A stretch of DNA of 64,000 nt from Pseudocolwellia agarivorans (GTDB lineage: Bacteria; Pseudomonadota; Gammaproteobacteria; Enterobacterales; Alteromonadaceae), in the NCBI RefSeq assembly GCF_002000085.1, contig NZ_MUZU01000001.1:124001-188000 (forward strand). Reading direction: 5' to 3'. Under the pieces are notes generated by a model. The model made no database searches. It had not been told where the DNA came from and saw only the letters and a program-made list of their open reading frames with translations. This document shows positions 1 through 8,494 of the stretch, piece after piece; within the stretch, counting starts at the first letter, position 1; every line of letters starts with the position of its first letter. The translations under genes and the position numbers were made by a program.

Positions 1-1128
1 ACCGTATTAGCTTCAAAAAACACTCCAACGGTTGATGTCACAACCACAGTAAACTCATTAAACAATATAAATGAATTAAGTACTGAACAACCTGTCAGCA
101 AAGAATTTATCGAGAAGTTTTCTGGTATATTAAATGAGCTTGCGTTATCTGATATTAATACAAAACAACTCTCAACAGTTAAAGCAAAAATAACGCCTGA
201 CATGTCTAATAACAATTTATTAGACCGTTTTTTTGAAGTATTCGATGTTATTGTAGAAGACTTAAAAAATGAAAGAAATACAGCAAAAGTATTTTTATCA
301 ACATTAAGTGAAACGCTTTCTACAGTGCAATCAGCAGTTAAAAGTACATTAGAAATGAGCTCGGAGTCAGGCTCTAAACATGAAAAAATAAACAATATAC
401 TTCAAAAACAAGTCGGTGAAATGGCAACAGATATTAATAACGCCACATCTCTTAATACAATAAAAAGTGATATTAACGACAAGTTAAAGCGCATAGCCGT
501 TACTTTACAAAAAAAATCAGAACTTGAGCAAGAACAAAACAACTTACTACAAGCTAAAATGCATGACATGGCGGCTAAGGTAAAATCACTAGAAGAACAA
601 AGCAAAACCTTTGAAAAACGGATTCAAGAACAACAAACTAAAAGCATGACAGATGCCTTAACTAAGCTTGCTAATAGAGCCGCCTTTGATGACTACTACG
701 CCAAAGCACTTATGAAGTATCACAGTAACAATTTTGATTTAGCGATTGTTGTTTTAGATTTAGATGATTTCAAACGGATAAATGACACTTATGGCCATAC
801 TGCAGGCGATAAAACATTACAAGTAATAGCAAACACCCTGAAAAAACAAATTGGTGAACATGCGTTTGTAGCTCGCTATGGCGGTGAAGAATTTGTGTTA
901 ATTATGTCTGAAATTAACAAAACACAACTTTTAAAGCGATTAGATACTCTGAGACAGCAAATAGCCCGCTTACCCTTTAAATTTAAAAACGATAAAGTCA
1001 GCATTACCATTTCAGTGGGCGCTAGCCATATTAACAAAGAAGATAATACCCATACCGCATTCGAGCGAGCCGACGAGGCTCTTTATCAAGCTAAAGCCGA
1101 AGGAAAAAATCAAGTAGTTTACGTATAA
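1..1128 (+). CDS. Diguanylate cyclase (GGDEF), 5' end outside window
   Basis: The frame is open from the first base, so the true start lies upstream; an internal ATG at 202 is not needed as a start. The visible part has an N-terminal region rich in charged and Gln residues with predicted coiled coil up to about base 640, followed by a GGDEF domain (about 645-1120). The domain opens with the usual MTDALTKLANR motif, has the metal/substrate segment LDLDDFKRINDTYGH, and a catalytic RYGGEEF. It should make cyclic di-GMP from two GTP. The position of the inhibitory RxxD site before the active loop reads GEHA, so product inhibition through the classical I-site is probably absent. No membrane segment is visible; the coiled coil suggests dimerisation. 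The signal input, if any, lies to the left of the window. Confidence 0.9.
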   Translation, partial: TVLASKNTPTVDVTTTVNSLNNINELSTEQPVSKEFIEKFSGILNELALSDINTKQLSTVKAKITPDMSNNNLLDRFFEVFDVIVEDLKNERNTAKVFLSTLSETLSTVQSAVKSTLEMSSESGSKHEKINNILQKQVGEMATDINNATSLNTIKSDINDKLKRIAVTLQKKSELEQEQNNLLQAKMHDMAAKVKSLEEQSKTFEKRIQEQQTKSMTDALTKLANRAAFDDYYAKALMKYHSNNFDLAIVVLDLDDFKRINDTYGHTAGDKTLQVIANTLKKQIGEHAFVARYGGEEFVLIMSEINKTQLLKRLDTLRQQIARLPFKFKNDKVSITISVGASHINKEDNTHTAFERADEALYQAKAEGKNQVVYV

Positions 1129-1235
1129 CCTTCATTTATCATCATAAGTATTAACACTATATATTTTTTATCGTGTTAATACTTTGGCCTATTACATCAA
1201 ACATTTCATCCTAGGCCTTCAGAAAAGGAATAAAC

Positions 1236-2582
1236 ATGCATACACAACTTAATCCTGTAGGAAACATGAAACTACTTTCTCAAGTAGAAGTAGATCAACT
1301 TCAAAAATCAGCAACAAGCGATTTATACAACTTATACCGAAACTGTTCTCTTGCCGTATTAAACGCAGGTAGCCACACAGATGATGCCGAAGAAATTTAT
1401 CAAAAATATACTGATTTTCACATTCAAGTATTAAGGCGTGAGCGCGGTATAAAGTTAGACCTAGAAAACCCACCTGAACACGCATTTGTTGACGGCGTCA
1501 TAATTAAAGGTATTCAAGAACATTTATCTGTTGTTTTAAGAGATATATTATTTACCAATACTAAATATAAAAATATCAGTAACGACTCTAGCGAAATAAC
1601 ACATGTAACATTTGATATTTTACGTAATGCTAACGTTATTCAACCCGAAACTGATCCTAATTTAATAACTTGTTGGGGTGGTCATTCCATCAACCAAATT
1701 GAATATAAATATACCAAAGAAGTGGGTTACCAACTTGGCTTACGTGGTTTTAATATTTGTACCGGTTGTGGGCCTGGCGCAATGAAAGGCCCTATGAAAG
1801 GAGCCACGATAGGTCATGCAAAACAACGTAATAATTTTGGTCGTTACATAGGTTTAACTGAGCCAAGCATTATTGCAGCAGAGCCACCAAACCCCATTGT
1901 TAATGAATTAGTTATAATGCCTGATATTGAAAAAAGGCTTGAAGCTTTTGTACGTATATCTCATGGTATTATTATTTTTCCAGGTGGCGCAGGTACATCA
2001 GAAGAATTACTTTATTTATTAGGTATAATGCTTAACAGTAAAAACCAAGCACAAAAACTCCCTATTATTTTAACGGGACCTGTAGAAAGTGAAGAATACT
2101 TTAAAGAAATAGATGCTTTTATTGGCGCAACCTTAGGTGCCAAAGCGCAAAGCTTGTATAAAATTATTATTGGTGATGCTGAAAAAGTGGCAAAAACGTT
2201 AAAAATAGAGCTTGAAGACGTACTCACTTATCGAAAAAATATTGGTGATTCTTATCACTTTAACTGGTCTTTAGTTATAGAGCCTGATTTTCAACACCCT
2301 TTTGAACCCACACATGAAAATATGGCAAATCAAAATATCAGTTATGATCAAGAAACCTCGACACTCGCTGCAAATTTAAGGCGCATATTCTCAGGTATTG
2401 TTGCCGGTAATGTAAAATCATCAGGCATAAAAGAAGTAAGAGATCATGGCCCATTTGAGATAACAGGAGATCCTAAAATCATGGCTTTAATGGATAAACT
2501 TCTCACATCTTTTGTTGAACAACAACGTATGAAACTTCCCGGCACTAAATACCAGCCTTGCTATCGTGTTATCGGAGAATAA
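1236..2582 (+). CDS. ppnN: Pyrimidine/purine nucleotide 5'-monophosphate nucleosidase PpnN (YgdH, LOG family)
   Basis: 448 residues, close to the 454 of E. coli PpnN. The family cleaves the N-glycosidic bond of nucleoside monophosphates to give free base and ribose 5-phosphate, and in E. coli it is tuned by (p)ppGpp. The central Rossmann-like lysine-decarboxylase/LOG domain carries the signature [10 protein letters not shown] at about residues 249-258, and [14 protein letters not shown] earlier; N- and C-terminal extensions typical of the long PpnN form are present. An AAAAGGA ribosome site precedes ATG 1236. It is followed after one base by xni, so the two are very likely co-transcribed. Confidence 0.95.
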   Translation: MHTQLNPVGNMKLLSQVEVDQLQKSATSDLYNLYRNCSLAVLNAGSHTDDAEEIYQKYTDFHIQVLRRERGIKLDLENPPEHAFVDGVIIKGIQEHLSVVLRDILFTNTKYKNISNDSSEITHVTFDILRNANVIQPETDPNLITCWGGHSINQIEYKYTKEVGYQLGLRGFNICTGCGPGAMKGPMKGATIGHAKQRNNFGRYIGLTEPSIIAAEPPNPIVNELVIMPDIEKRLEAFVRISHGIIIFPGGAGTSEELLYLLGIMLNSKNQAQKLPIILTGPVESEEYFKEIDAFIGATLGAKAQSLYKIIIGDAEKVAKTLKIELEDVLTYRKNIGDSYHFNWSLVIEPDFQHPFEPTHENMANQNISYDQETSTLAANLRRIFSGIVAGNVKSSGIKEVRDHGPFEITGDPKIMALMDKLLTSFVEQQRMKLPGTKYQPCYRVIGE

Positions 2583-2583
2583 A

Positions 2584-3381
2584 ATGAGCGTACACCTTGT
2601 ACTTATAGATGCTTTAAATTTAATTAGAAGAATCTACGCGGTACAAGAGCGCCCTTTTTTAATGAATAATGAGTTGTCGGACAATACCAAACAACAAGTA
2701 TTGTTCAACACTCAACAAGCTTGTGTGAATGCGGTAAAAAAAATAATTGATCAACAACAACCGACCCATATCCTAGCGGTATTCGATAGTGCCAATCCAT
2801 GTTGGCGCTACGAAATCTTCCCTGATTATAAAAAGGGAAGAAAAAAAATGCCTGAACATCTGGCTAATCATCTCACCTGTATTCAAGATGAACTAATGGA
2901 AATGAGCGTAGACTCACTAATATCTGAAACAGATGAAGCTGACGATTTAATTGCAACACTTGCCATTAAAGTAGCTTTGAAGGGGCAAAACGTCACAATT
3001 ATTTCTACAGACAAATGCTTTTTATCGATGCTTAATAATCACATTAATGTTTACGATTACTTTAATAAGCGTTACTTAAACGAGGCTTATGTACTTGAAA
3101 AGTTTAATGTAACCCCCGAACAACTGATTGATTTATGGACGCTAACAGGCGATAACACCAATAAAATACCAGGGGTTCCAGGTATAGGGCAAATAACCGC
3201 CTCAGACTTATTAAATGAATACGGTACCCTTACAGCCATAACCTCAGCTGAAAACCTTAAAAGCAGCATTGCTAAAAAACTAACTGAACACATGAATACC
3301 ATAGAGTTAAGCCGAAAATTATTATCATTAAAAAATGATATTCCGCTTGGTTTTAATTTAAAAGATATTCGATATCAATAA
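2584..3381 (+). CDS. xni: Flap endonuclease Xni (ExoIX-like)
   Basis: 265 residues. It has the 5'-nuclease fold of the polymerase I exonuclease domain: a PIN-like N-terminus beginning MSVHLVLIDALNLIRR, an acidic cluster ETDEADD near residue 115, and a helix-hairpin-helix motif GVPGIGQITA near residue 197 for DNA binding. The family is reduced in metal-binding acids compared with PolA and acts on flap DNA. An upstream in-frame ATG at 2566 lies inside ppnN; ATG 2584 is preferred because GGAG sits 6-7 bases before it and the product then begins as its homologues do. The gene starts one base after the ppnN stop, implying translational coupling. Confidence 0.93.
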   Translation: MSVHLVLIDALNLIRRIYAVQERPFLMNNELSDNTKQQVLFNTQQACVNAVKKIIDQQQPTHILAVFDSANPCWRYEIFPDYKKGRKKMPEHLANHLTCIQDELMEMSVDSLISETDEADDLIATLAIKVALKGQNVTIISTDKCFLSMLNNHINVYDYFNKRYLNEAYVLEKFNVTPEQLIDLWTLTGDNTNKIPGVPGIGQITASDLLNEYGTLTAITSAENLKSSIAKKLTEHMNTIELSRKLLSLKNDIPLGFNLKDIRYQ

Positions 3382-3401
3382 TACATAAAATAGTCTAGAT
3401 T

Positions 3402-3432
3402 CGTTTAGATCCCTTTTAAATAGGATCAAACG
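3402..3432 (+). terminator. Possible hairpin terminator after xni
   Basis: CGTTTAGATCC pairs with GGATCAAACG (one bulged A) around an AT-rich loop, 20 bases after the xni stop. There is no clear T-tract directly after the stem, so intrinsic termination is uncertain. Confidence 0.3.
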
Positions 3433-3545
3433 ACTTCACATAACACTTTTTTATTTATAAGATTTATCTAAACACTCACATTTAAATACATCATGATGTG
3501 CGTTAACAATTACAAATACTAGTATTTATATAAACAAGGCTTTTC

Positions 3546-3923
3546 ATGAATCATAAATTTATAATACGCGCCATTATTGCATTAGCTATATATGCTATTA
3601 GTTTTGCGCTGGTACTAAAATTTTATGACGATAATCCCTCTAAAATGCAGTGGGAAGAAAGAGAAGATTACATTAGAAACTTTTTAACTACGGTACAATT
3701 AAATCAATTTACCTTTGATGAAGCTTTACATTTCTTGGGAAGCCCAGACATTACAGAAGCTAAGCGTATTGATAACGACTACTACCAAGTAACTTTTTAT
3801 AGAACTCATCATGTAAAATCAGACGGCATAACAACACAAGAAGAATGTACGCCCTTACTTTTTAAAAACAATGTATTACTTGTTTCTGGCAAAAACGCTT
3901 ATGAGTCTTTCAAGTTACTTTAA
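3546..3923 (+). CDS. DUF3192 family membrane-anchored protein
   Basis: 125 residues with one N-terminal hydrophobic segment (about residues 7-25, IIRAIIALAIYAISFALVL), then a soluble region that should face the periplasm. The end of the protein carries the block I associate with DUF3192: LGSPDITEA, YQVTFYRTHH, SDGITTQEECTPLLFKN. Function is unknown. The gene is convergent with rlmM and shares a bidirectional terminator with it; a 164-base gap separates it from xni, so it probably has its own promoter. Family assignment is from remembered motif pattern, not from a search. Confidence 0.75.
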   Translation: MNHKFIIRAIIALAIYAISFALVLKFYDDNPSKMQWEEREDYIRNFLTTVQLNQFTFDEALHFLGSPDITEAKRIDNDYYQVTFYRTHHVKSDGITTQEECTPLLFKNNVLLVSGKNAYESFKLL

Positions 3924-3954
3924 AGCTTTTATCTTTTTCTTTGATAAACACAAT

Positions 3955-3985
3955 AAAAAAACCCTAATAATTTAGGGTTTTCTGT
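3955..3985. terminator. Bidirectional terminator between DUF3192 gene and rlmM
   Basis: Stem CCCTAA/TTAGGG extended by A-T pairs, loop TAAT (3968-3971), with an A-tract before and a T-tract after, so it can serve both convergent genes. Confidence 0.85.
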
Positions 3986-4005
3986 TTTATGAGATGATCT
4001 TGGTA

Positions 4006-5091
4006 TTATTCAAATTCGGGTAAAGGTGATAAAATCCTTGCATGAACAGTCACTTCTTCACGATCATAATATAAATGTTTAGCGTAAAGCTCGTATTTAA
4101 CTTTATAATGATTAAACATATCTTTCATAGTTTGAAGATCTTCATTTACCTGTTGGTAACGACCTTTCATAGGAAGCTTTAAGTTAAACATAGCTTCTTT
4201 ACAGTACCCTTTTAATAACCACTCAGCCATTAGTTTAGCTACACGTTGCGGCTTTTCAATCATATCGCATACTAACCAATAGTTATTTTGCTTAGTTGGT
4301 ATGTATTTAAAACCATCCATCATTTTATGTTTTACTTGGCCCGTTTCCATCAATGAATCAGCCATAGCGCCATTATCAATAGAAGTTACCATCATACCGC
4401 GTCTAACTAGCTGATATGTCCATCCCCCAGGTGCCGCACCTAAATCAACGGCATTCATACCTGAAGTGAGACGTTCATCCCATTCATCTTTAGGAATAAA
4501 GTATAAAAAGGCTTCATCAAGTTTAAGGGTTGAGCGACTAGGCGCTGCATTAGGGAATTTTAAACGAGGTATGCCCATAACATGTAAAGAGGAATTGTGC
4601 GCGTGTGAATAACCTAAAACAACCTCATTACCACTTAAAAATAAGGCATGTAGTATTGCACCGTCTTTATCATTTTTTTCTGTTAAAGAGCCTATTTTTC
4701 TTAATGCTTGCCTAAGTGGAACGGCGAGTTTACGGCAAAATTTAGAAAGCTCTTTACCCTCATTTGTATCCGTCATTTCCATACGTAAATCAGCATATTG
4801 CCAATCAGTACCTAGGGCTTCAGTAATAGCTTCAACACGGTTATAGTCAGGTAAATCTAACTTTTCTGTTATCGTTAAAAACCACTGACGAGCAAAAATC
4901 AAACGACTCAGTGGCATTTTACTGATCAGCTGCTCGCCCTCTTCCGCATTATTTAAATGAAAATAAACAAGCCCTTCATTTTTTTTCAATTCTAAGTAGC
5001 CGTACACTTCATTCCATGCTGCTTTTTCTTGAATTTCTGCTCCACACTCTTTTTCAAAGCCGGGGCGACAATATAATATAATAGAGGCCAT
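4006..5091 (-). CDS. rlmM: 23S rRNA 2'-O-ribose methyltransferase RlmM
   Basis: 361 residues, matching RlmM (YgdE), which methylates the ribose of C2498 of 23S rRNA with S-adenosylmethionine. An N-terminal THUMP-like region precedes an RrmJ-type methyltransferase domain; the SAM loop DLGAAPGGWTYQL lies near residues 214-226, and MFNLKLPMKGRYQQ in the C-terminal part carries the lysine of the K-D-K-E type catalytic set. It is the last gene of a leftward block gcvA - hydrolase - DUF423 - rlmM. gcvA, the DUF423 gene (ygdD) and rlmM are also neighbours in E. coli. Confidence 0.95.
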   Translation of the reverse strand: MASIILYCRPGFEKECGAEIQEKAAWNEVYGYLELKKNEGLVYFHLNNAEEGEQLISKMPLSRLIFARQWFLTITEKLDLPDYNRVEAITEALGTDWQYADLRMEMTDTNEGKELSKFCRKLAVPLRQALRKIGSLTEKNDKDGAILHALFLSGNEVVLGYSHAHNSSLHVMGIPRLKFPNAAPSRSTLKLDEAFLYFIPKDEWDERLTSGMNAVDLGAAPGGWTYQLVRRGMMVTSIDNGAMADSLMETGQVKHKMMDGFKYIPTKQNNYWLVCDMIEKPQRVAKLMAEWLLKGYCKEAMFNLKLPMKGRYQQVNEDLQTMKDMFNHYKVKYELYAKHLYYDREEVTVHARILSPLPEFE

Positions 5092-5155
5092 ATTTACTTT
5101 CTTATTTACTTTCTAATGAACGAGGGTAATTACCCAAAGAGTGAATGAATAGCTT

Positions 5156-5575
5156 TTAACGATGTGCTTGATCATAATTTTCGAGCAATTTCTTGCCAAT
5201 AAATATAATACACAACCAACCTAAAGCTAATAACATACCACCTACAGGTGCTAGTTTTCCGATAACAATGCCGATATCAGAAAATGCAAAAAATGTTTTA
5301 ACGTATAAACTTCCGCTAAAACACAAAATACCTAAACAGAAACATACGCAAGAACCTAACAACCACTTCGATGGTATTTTTATATACCAAAGTGTTGTTA
5401 TAAATAAAGCAAGCGTATGAATAAATTGATAAAACTGCGCATTTTCAACTCTAACTTTATCAATTGCAGATAATGTTTGCCCTGCATGAGCAAACCAAGC
5501 GCCGAATAATACTGAAAAAGCGCCACTTATACCAACAAAAAGCAATAATAACCGTATCATTTTAAGATTTTTCAT
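5156..5575 (-). CDS. DUF423 (YgdD-like) inner-membrane protein
   Basis: 139 residues from ATG 5575, which has AGG about ten bases upstream; a longer frame would need TTG at 5590. Four hydrophobic segments are visible (near residues 8-25, 45-62, 70-88, 97-120), with the conserved FGAWFAHAG motif between the first two and GKLAPVGGMLLALGW near the end, as in DUF423 proteins such as YgdD. Biochemical role is unknown. It overlaps the end of the upstream hydrolase gene by 14 bases, indicating coupled translation within the gcvA-rlmM block. Confidence 0.88.
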   Translation of the reverse strand: MKNLKMIRLLLLFVGISGAFSVLFGAWFAHAGQTLSAIDKVRVENAQFYQFIHTLALFITTLWYIKIPSKWLLGSCVCFCLGILCFSGSLYVKTFFAFSDIGIVIGKLAPVGGMLLALGWLCIIFIGKKLLENYDQAHR

Positions 5576-6209
5576 GAATAAACCTGACAAGTTGTTCTAC
5601 TGCTGTTTTAAGATGTTGTTGATGAGTATAACCAGACTTAACTCGTGGCTTTAAATCATGATCACCATCTACAAAATAAACCACTTCACATAAATCAGAT
5701 AACGCGTAATTTTCTATCTCTTCTTTATTACCTAATGCATCTCTATCACCTTGAAGGATCAATATAGGTAACACAGTCTCTTGCAATGGAGCTAAACGCA
5801 GATTTTCAGGCTTTTTCTGAGGATGAAAAGGATAACCTATACAAATAGTACCTTTAACGTGCTCAAGCAGCTGTTTTGAGAGTGTTGCAGCTACACGACC
5901 TCCCATAGACTTTCCGCCAATAAATAATGGTATGGAAGTGTTTTTTATGTATTTTTCAAGTAACAATAAATAACTATCTTCTAATAAAGGCATTCTATTA
6001 GGAGGGTACTTTTTCCCATCAAGTAAACGTTTATCCATATAGGGAAAATTAAAACGTACTACATTTATATTCTTTTCATTTAACTTTAAAGCAAAACGTT
6101 CCATGAAATTGTGACTTTTATCTGCTCCAGCTCCATGAGCAAAAATAAACAAAGCCTTAGGTTTTTCAACAAAGTTTTCAATAATGGAGGGGAAATTAAT
6201 CGTTGTCAT
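5562..6209 (-). CDS. Alpha/beta-fold hydrolase of the KANL3/Tex30 type
   Basis: 215 residues. It shows an oxyanion-type HGAGAD motif (H25), the nucleophile elbow GGKSMGG with Ser101, an acid candidate in LQGDRDALG and a catalytic histidine in DGDHDLK, so all catalytic positions are present. The arrangement matches the small alpha/beta hydrolases related to KANL3/Tex30, whose bacterial substrates are not known. There is no signal peptide, so it should be cytoplasmic. It overlaps gcvA by 14 bases on one side and the DUF423 gene by 14 on the other, so it belongs to that transcript; E. coli lacks it at this place. Confidence 0.8.
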   Translation of the reverse strand: MTTINFPSIIENFVEKPKALFIFAHGAGADKSHNFMERFALKLNEKNINVVRFNFPYMDKRLLDGKKYPPNRMPLLEDSYLLLLEKYIKNTSIPLFIGGKSMGGRVAATLSKQLLEHVKGTICIGYPFHPQKKPENLRLAPLQETVLPILILQGDRDALGNKEEIENYALSDLCEVVYFVDGDHDLKPRVKSGYTHQQHLKTAVEQLVRFIHEKS

Positions 6210-7110
6210 ATAAATCTTCTTCTTGTTCTTGCGCTACGGTGCTTAAAACCCAATCTCTAAAGGCTGATATCTTACCTAACTCAAGTTGATGCTCTCTGCA
6301 GACAATATAATGTGAGTTTTTACTCACTAAAATTTCATTAAAAGGGCAAATTAAGCGCCCTGAATCAATATCAGGTTTAGCAAAGGCGCTATGCGCTAAA
6401 GCGACACCTTGACCATGTATAGCTGCCTGTACAACCATAGCGGAATGACTAAATATAGGACCATTATTTACGTCTATCCCCTTCAAACCTACTTTTTTAA
6501 ACCAGCGTTTCCAATCTTCCCTCGACTTATAATGTAATAAGGTATGGTTTGCTAAGTCTTCAATGCGCTTCAACGGTTTACCGCTAGAAAAAATTAATGG
6601 AGAACAAACAGGAATTAAATATTCTTGATGTAATTTAACAGCATTTACATCTCCCCAACTACCGTGACCATAATAAATAGCAATGTCGATATCTTCAGTT
6701 AATAAATTGTCTGGTTGATCGACCGCTTTTATACGTACGTCAATATCAGGATGTAAAAGACTAAAAGCCTTTAATCGAGGTACAAGCCATTGAATAGCAA
6801 AACTCGCTTGCACACTAACCGTGATAGCTCCTTTTTCGCCACGGGCGAGTAATTTCTCTGTTGATTCTTTAATAAGATTGAAAACATCTTTAATATCTAA
6901 ATAATAAGATTGACCTTCCTCTGTTAAAAATAGCGATCTATTTTTCCGCATGAACAATTTAATTCCAATAAATTCTTCTAATGCTTTAATTTGATGGCTA
7001 ACAGCGGCTTGCGTAACAAAAAGTTCATCAGCAGCTCGTGTAAAACTAAGCTGTCTAGCAGCGGCTTCAAACACTCTTAATGCGTTCAGAGGTGGTAGTT
7101 TACTTGCCAT
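6196..7110 (-). CDS. gcvA: LysR-type regulator GcvA of glycine cleavage
   Basis: 304 residues with an N-terminal winged helix-turn-helix (LPPLNALRVFEAAARQLSFT, then AADELFVTQAAVSHQIKALE) and a periplasmic-binding-protein-like effector domain. The N-terminus is very close to GcvA, which activates or represses the gcvTHP genes depending on glycine and purines, working with GcvR. gcvR is also in this window (29792), but the gcv operon is not. The neighbouring DUF423 and rlmM genes support orthology. A candidate autoregulatory site lies about 86 bases upstream of the start. Confidence 0.9.
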   Translation of the reverse strand: MASKLPPLNALRVFEAAARQLSFTRAADELFVTQAAVSHQIKALEEFIGIKLFMRKNRSLFLTEEGQSYYLDIKDVFNLIKESTEKLLARGEKGAITVSVQASFAIQWLVPRLKAFSLLHPDIDVRIKAVDQPDNLLTEDIDIAIYYGHGSWGDVNAVKLHQEYLIPVCSPLIFSSGKPLKRIEDLANHTLLHYKSREDWKRWFKKVGLKGIDVNNGPIFSHSAMVVQAAIHGQGVALAHSAFAKPDIDSGRLICPFNEILVSKNSHYIVCREHQLELGKISAFRDWVLSTVAQEQEEDLYDND

Positions 7111-7195
7111 TATTAGGTTTCACTCAACTAGGTTGTTATTATATTTAGTCTTATTACTTACAAGAATATCATATCCAAATCCCACTCAAGTATCC

Positions 7196-7210
7196 ATTAG
7201 TTTATCTAAT
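7196..7210. promoter_or_regulatory. Candidate GcvA/LysR binding site
   Basis: ATTAG-TTTAT-CTAAT is a perfect inverted repeat and fits the LysR T-N11-A rule. CTAAT is the core reported for E. coli GcvA sites. It is 86 bases before the gcvA start, in the intergenic region shared with the divergent small secreted protein gene. Autoregulation is inferred. Confidence 0.5.
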
Positions 7211-7270
7211 GAATAACATTAAATTTGATCGTTTTTATTATTCAATGCATTAGCTTAATATACACACCAT

Positions 7271-7342
7271 AGATGAAGGACTTCATCTCAACCCCATAAT
7301 TAGATGGGTTATAGAAAAAATTGTGACTCCCAACCCACAATT
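7271..7342 (+). promoter_or_regulatory. Three consecutive palindromes in the leader of the small secreted protein gene
   Basis: AGATGAAG-GA-CTTCATCT (7271-7288), AACCCCAT...ATGGGTT (7290-7310, one bulge) and AATTGTG...CACAATT (7319-7342) follow one another 66-140 bases before the ATG at 7409. They could be a structured 5' leader or operator sites. No T-tract follows them, so simple termination is unlikely. Confidence 0.4.
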
Positions 7343-7408
7343 AATATTGAGAAAATAGGTCCTAAAAATCTATACGTAAATTAATGTATTTTTTTAGAGG
7401 TACCAAAA

Positions 7409-7684
7409 ATGAAAAACGTAAAAATGTTAACAAATACTGTAATACTCGCGCTTACTTTAGCTACTTCAATGTTCACACAAGCTGCAGAGCTAGTAAAAGT
7501 TGAATCTGTAAACGATGTAGTTATTACAACCAATGTAAATGCTGAATTAGCTCAAGCTATGGAAAACATAAGCATATTAACATTGAACATTGAAGAAACA
7601 GCCGATGCTATGCTTGTGAATCAAACTGAAGAACAATTTGATGCATCAGATGTAACTTCTACTTTAGTAGCAATTGCCGAATAG
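7409..7684 (+). CDS. Small secreted protein of unknown function
   Basis: 91 residues. It has a clear Sec signal peptide: basic MKNVK, hydrophobic TVILALTLATSMF, and a cleavage site after TQA (about residue 25). The mature part of about 65 residues is acidic, rich in Val, Asn, Glu and Thr, and has no cysteine or recognisable domain. GAGG is 9 to 12 bases before the ATG. The gene stands alone between gcvA and greA, with a long palindrome-rich leader and its own terminator, so it is likely a real, independently regulated gene. I do not recognise the family. Confidence 0.7.
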   Translation: MKNVKMLTNTVILALTLATSMFTQAAELVKVESVNDVVITTNVNAELAQAMENISILTLNIEETADAMLVNQTEEQFDASDVTSTLVAIAE

Positions 7685-7764
7685 TTTAATACTTAGCTTC
7701 TCTAGGGCTATTATTGATAAAAAAGGTGAAATGTTATTAATATGAAATCTTATAATTCGACTAT

Positions 7765-7792
7765 AAAAAAAGGTGCCATAAGCACCTTTTTT
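7765..7792. terminator. Bidirectional terminator
   Basis: AAAAAAGGTGC pairs with GCACCTTTTTT around CATAA. It serves the rightward small secreted protein gene and the leftward greA. Confidence 0.85.
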
Positions 7793-7816
7793 AATACCTA
7801 TAAAATGATATAAATA

Positions 7817-8293
7817 TTAAATATGATCTACCGAAATAATTTCGTATTCAACCACTCCACCCGGAGTTGTGATTTCAATTTCACTATCAACTTCTTTACC
7901 AATTAAACCTCTAGCAATTGGAGAGTTTAATGAAATACGGCCTGTTTTAAAGTCAGCTTCATCATCGCCAACAATTTGATAAGTCACTTCTTCTTCTGTA
8001 TCGATATTTAATAATTTAACCGTAACACCAAAAATAACCTTTCCTGTGTTCGGTATTTTAGTAATATCAATAACTTGAGCATTACAAAGACGCCCTTCAA
8101 TATCTTGAATACGACCTTCGCAAAAACCTTGCTCTTCTTTTGCTGCATGGTATTCAGCATTTTCTTTTAAATCACCATGTTCACGTGCTTCAGCAATATC
8201 TTTAACAATACGTGGACGTTTTTCTGTTTTTAAAATTCTTAGCTCTTCTTTTAACTGTTCAGCGCCAAGAAGTGTCATTGGATATTTAGTCAT
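7817..8293 (-). CDS. greA: Transcript cleavage factor GreA
   Basis: 158 residues, the exact length of E. coli GreA. The N-terminal coiled coil contains [13 protein letters not shown] and the tip acids [15 protein letters not shown], which enter the RNA polymerase secondary channel to stimulate hydrolysis of backtracked RNA; the C-terminal FKBP-like domain binds polymerase. It lies downstream of carAB in the same orientation, but a terminator at 8357-8390 separates them. Confidence 0.96.
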   Translation of the reverse strand: MTKYPMTLLGAEQLKEELRILKTEKRPRIVKDIAEAREHGDLKENAEYHAAKEEQGFCEGRIQDIEGRLCNAQVIDITKIPNTGKVIFGVTVKLLNIDTEEEVTYQIVGDDEADFKTGRISLNSPIARGLIGKEVDSEIEITTPGGVVEYEIISVDHI

Positions 8294-8356
8294 TTTTTAT
8301 TTCTTCTTAATCTTTAATAATATCAATCTCATTAATAATAAAATTGCTATAACAAA

Positions 8357-8390
8357 TAAAAAAGTGGTCTTTCGTTAGAAACACCACTTT
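8357..8390 (-). terminator. Terminator downstream of carB
   Basis: AAAGTGGT pairs with ACCACTTT around a 14-base loop; read leftward the stem ends in a T-run. It lies about 105 bases past the carB stop and before greA. Confidence 0.7.
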
Positions 8391-8494
8391 AAAAATAATT
8401 TTTACTCAACGGGTAAATTGCTTTATTCAAAAATAAATACAATGTGAGTAGCGACTTAACATCTTAAATCACTACTCAGCATAAAGCTAGGGGC

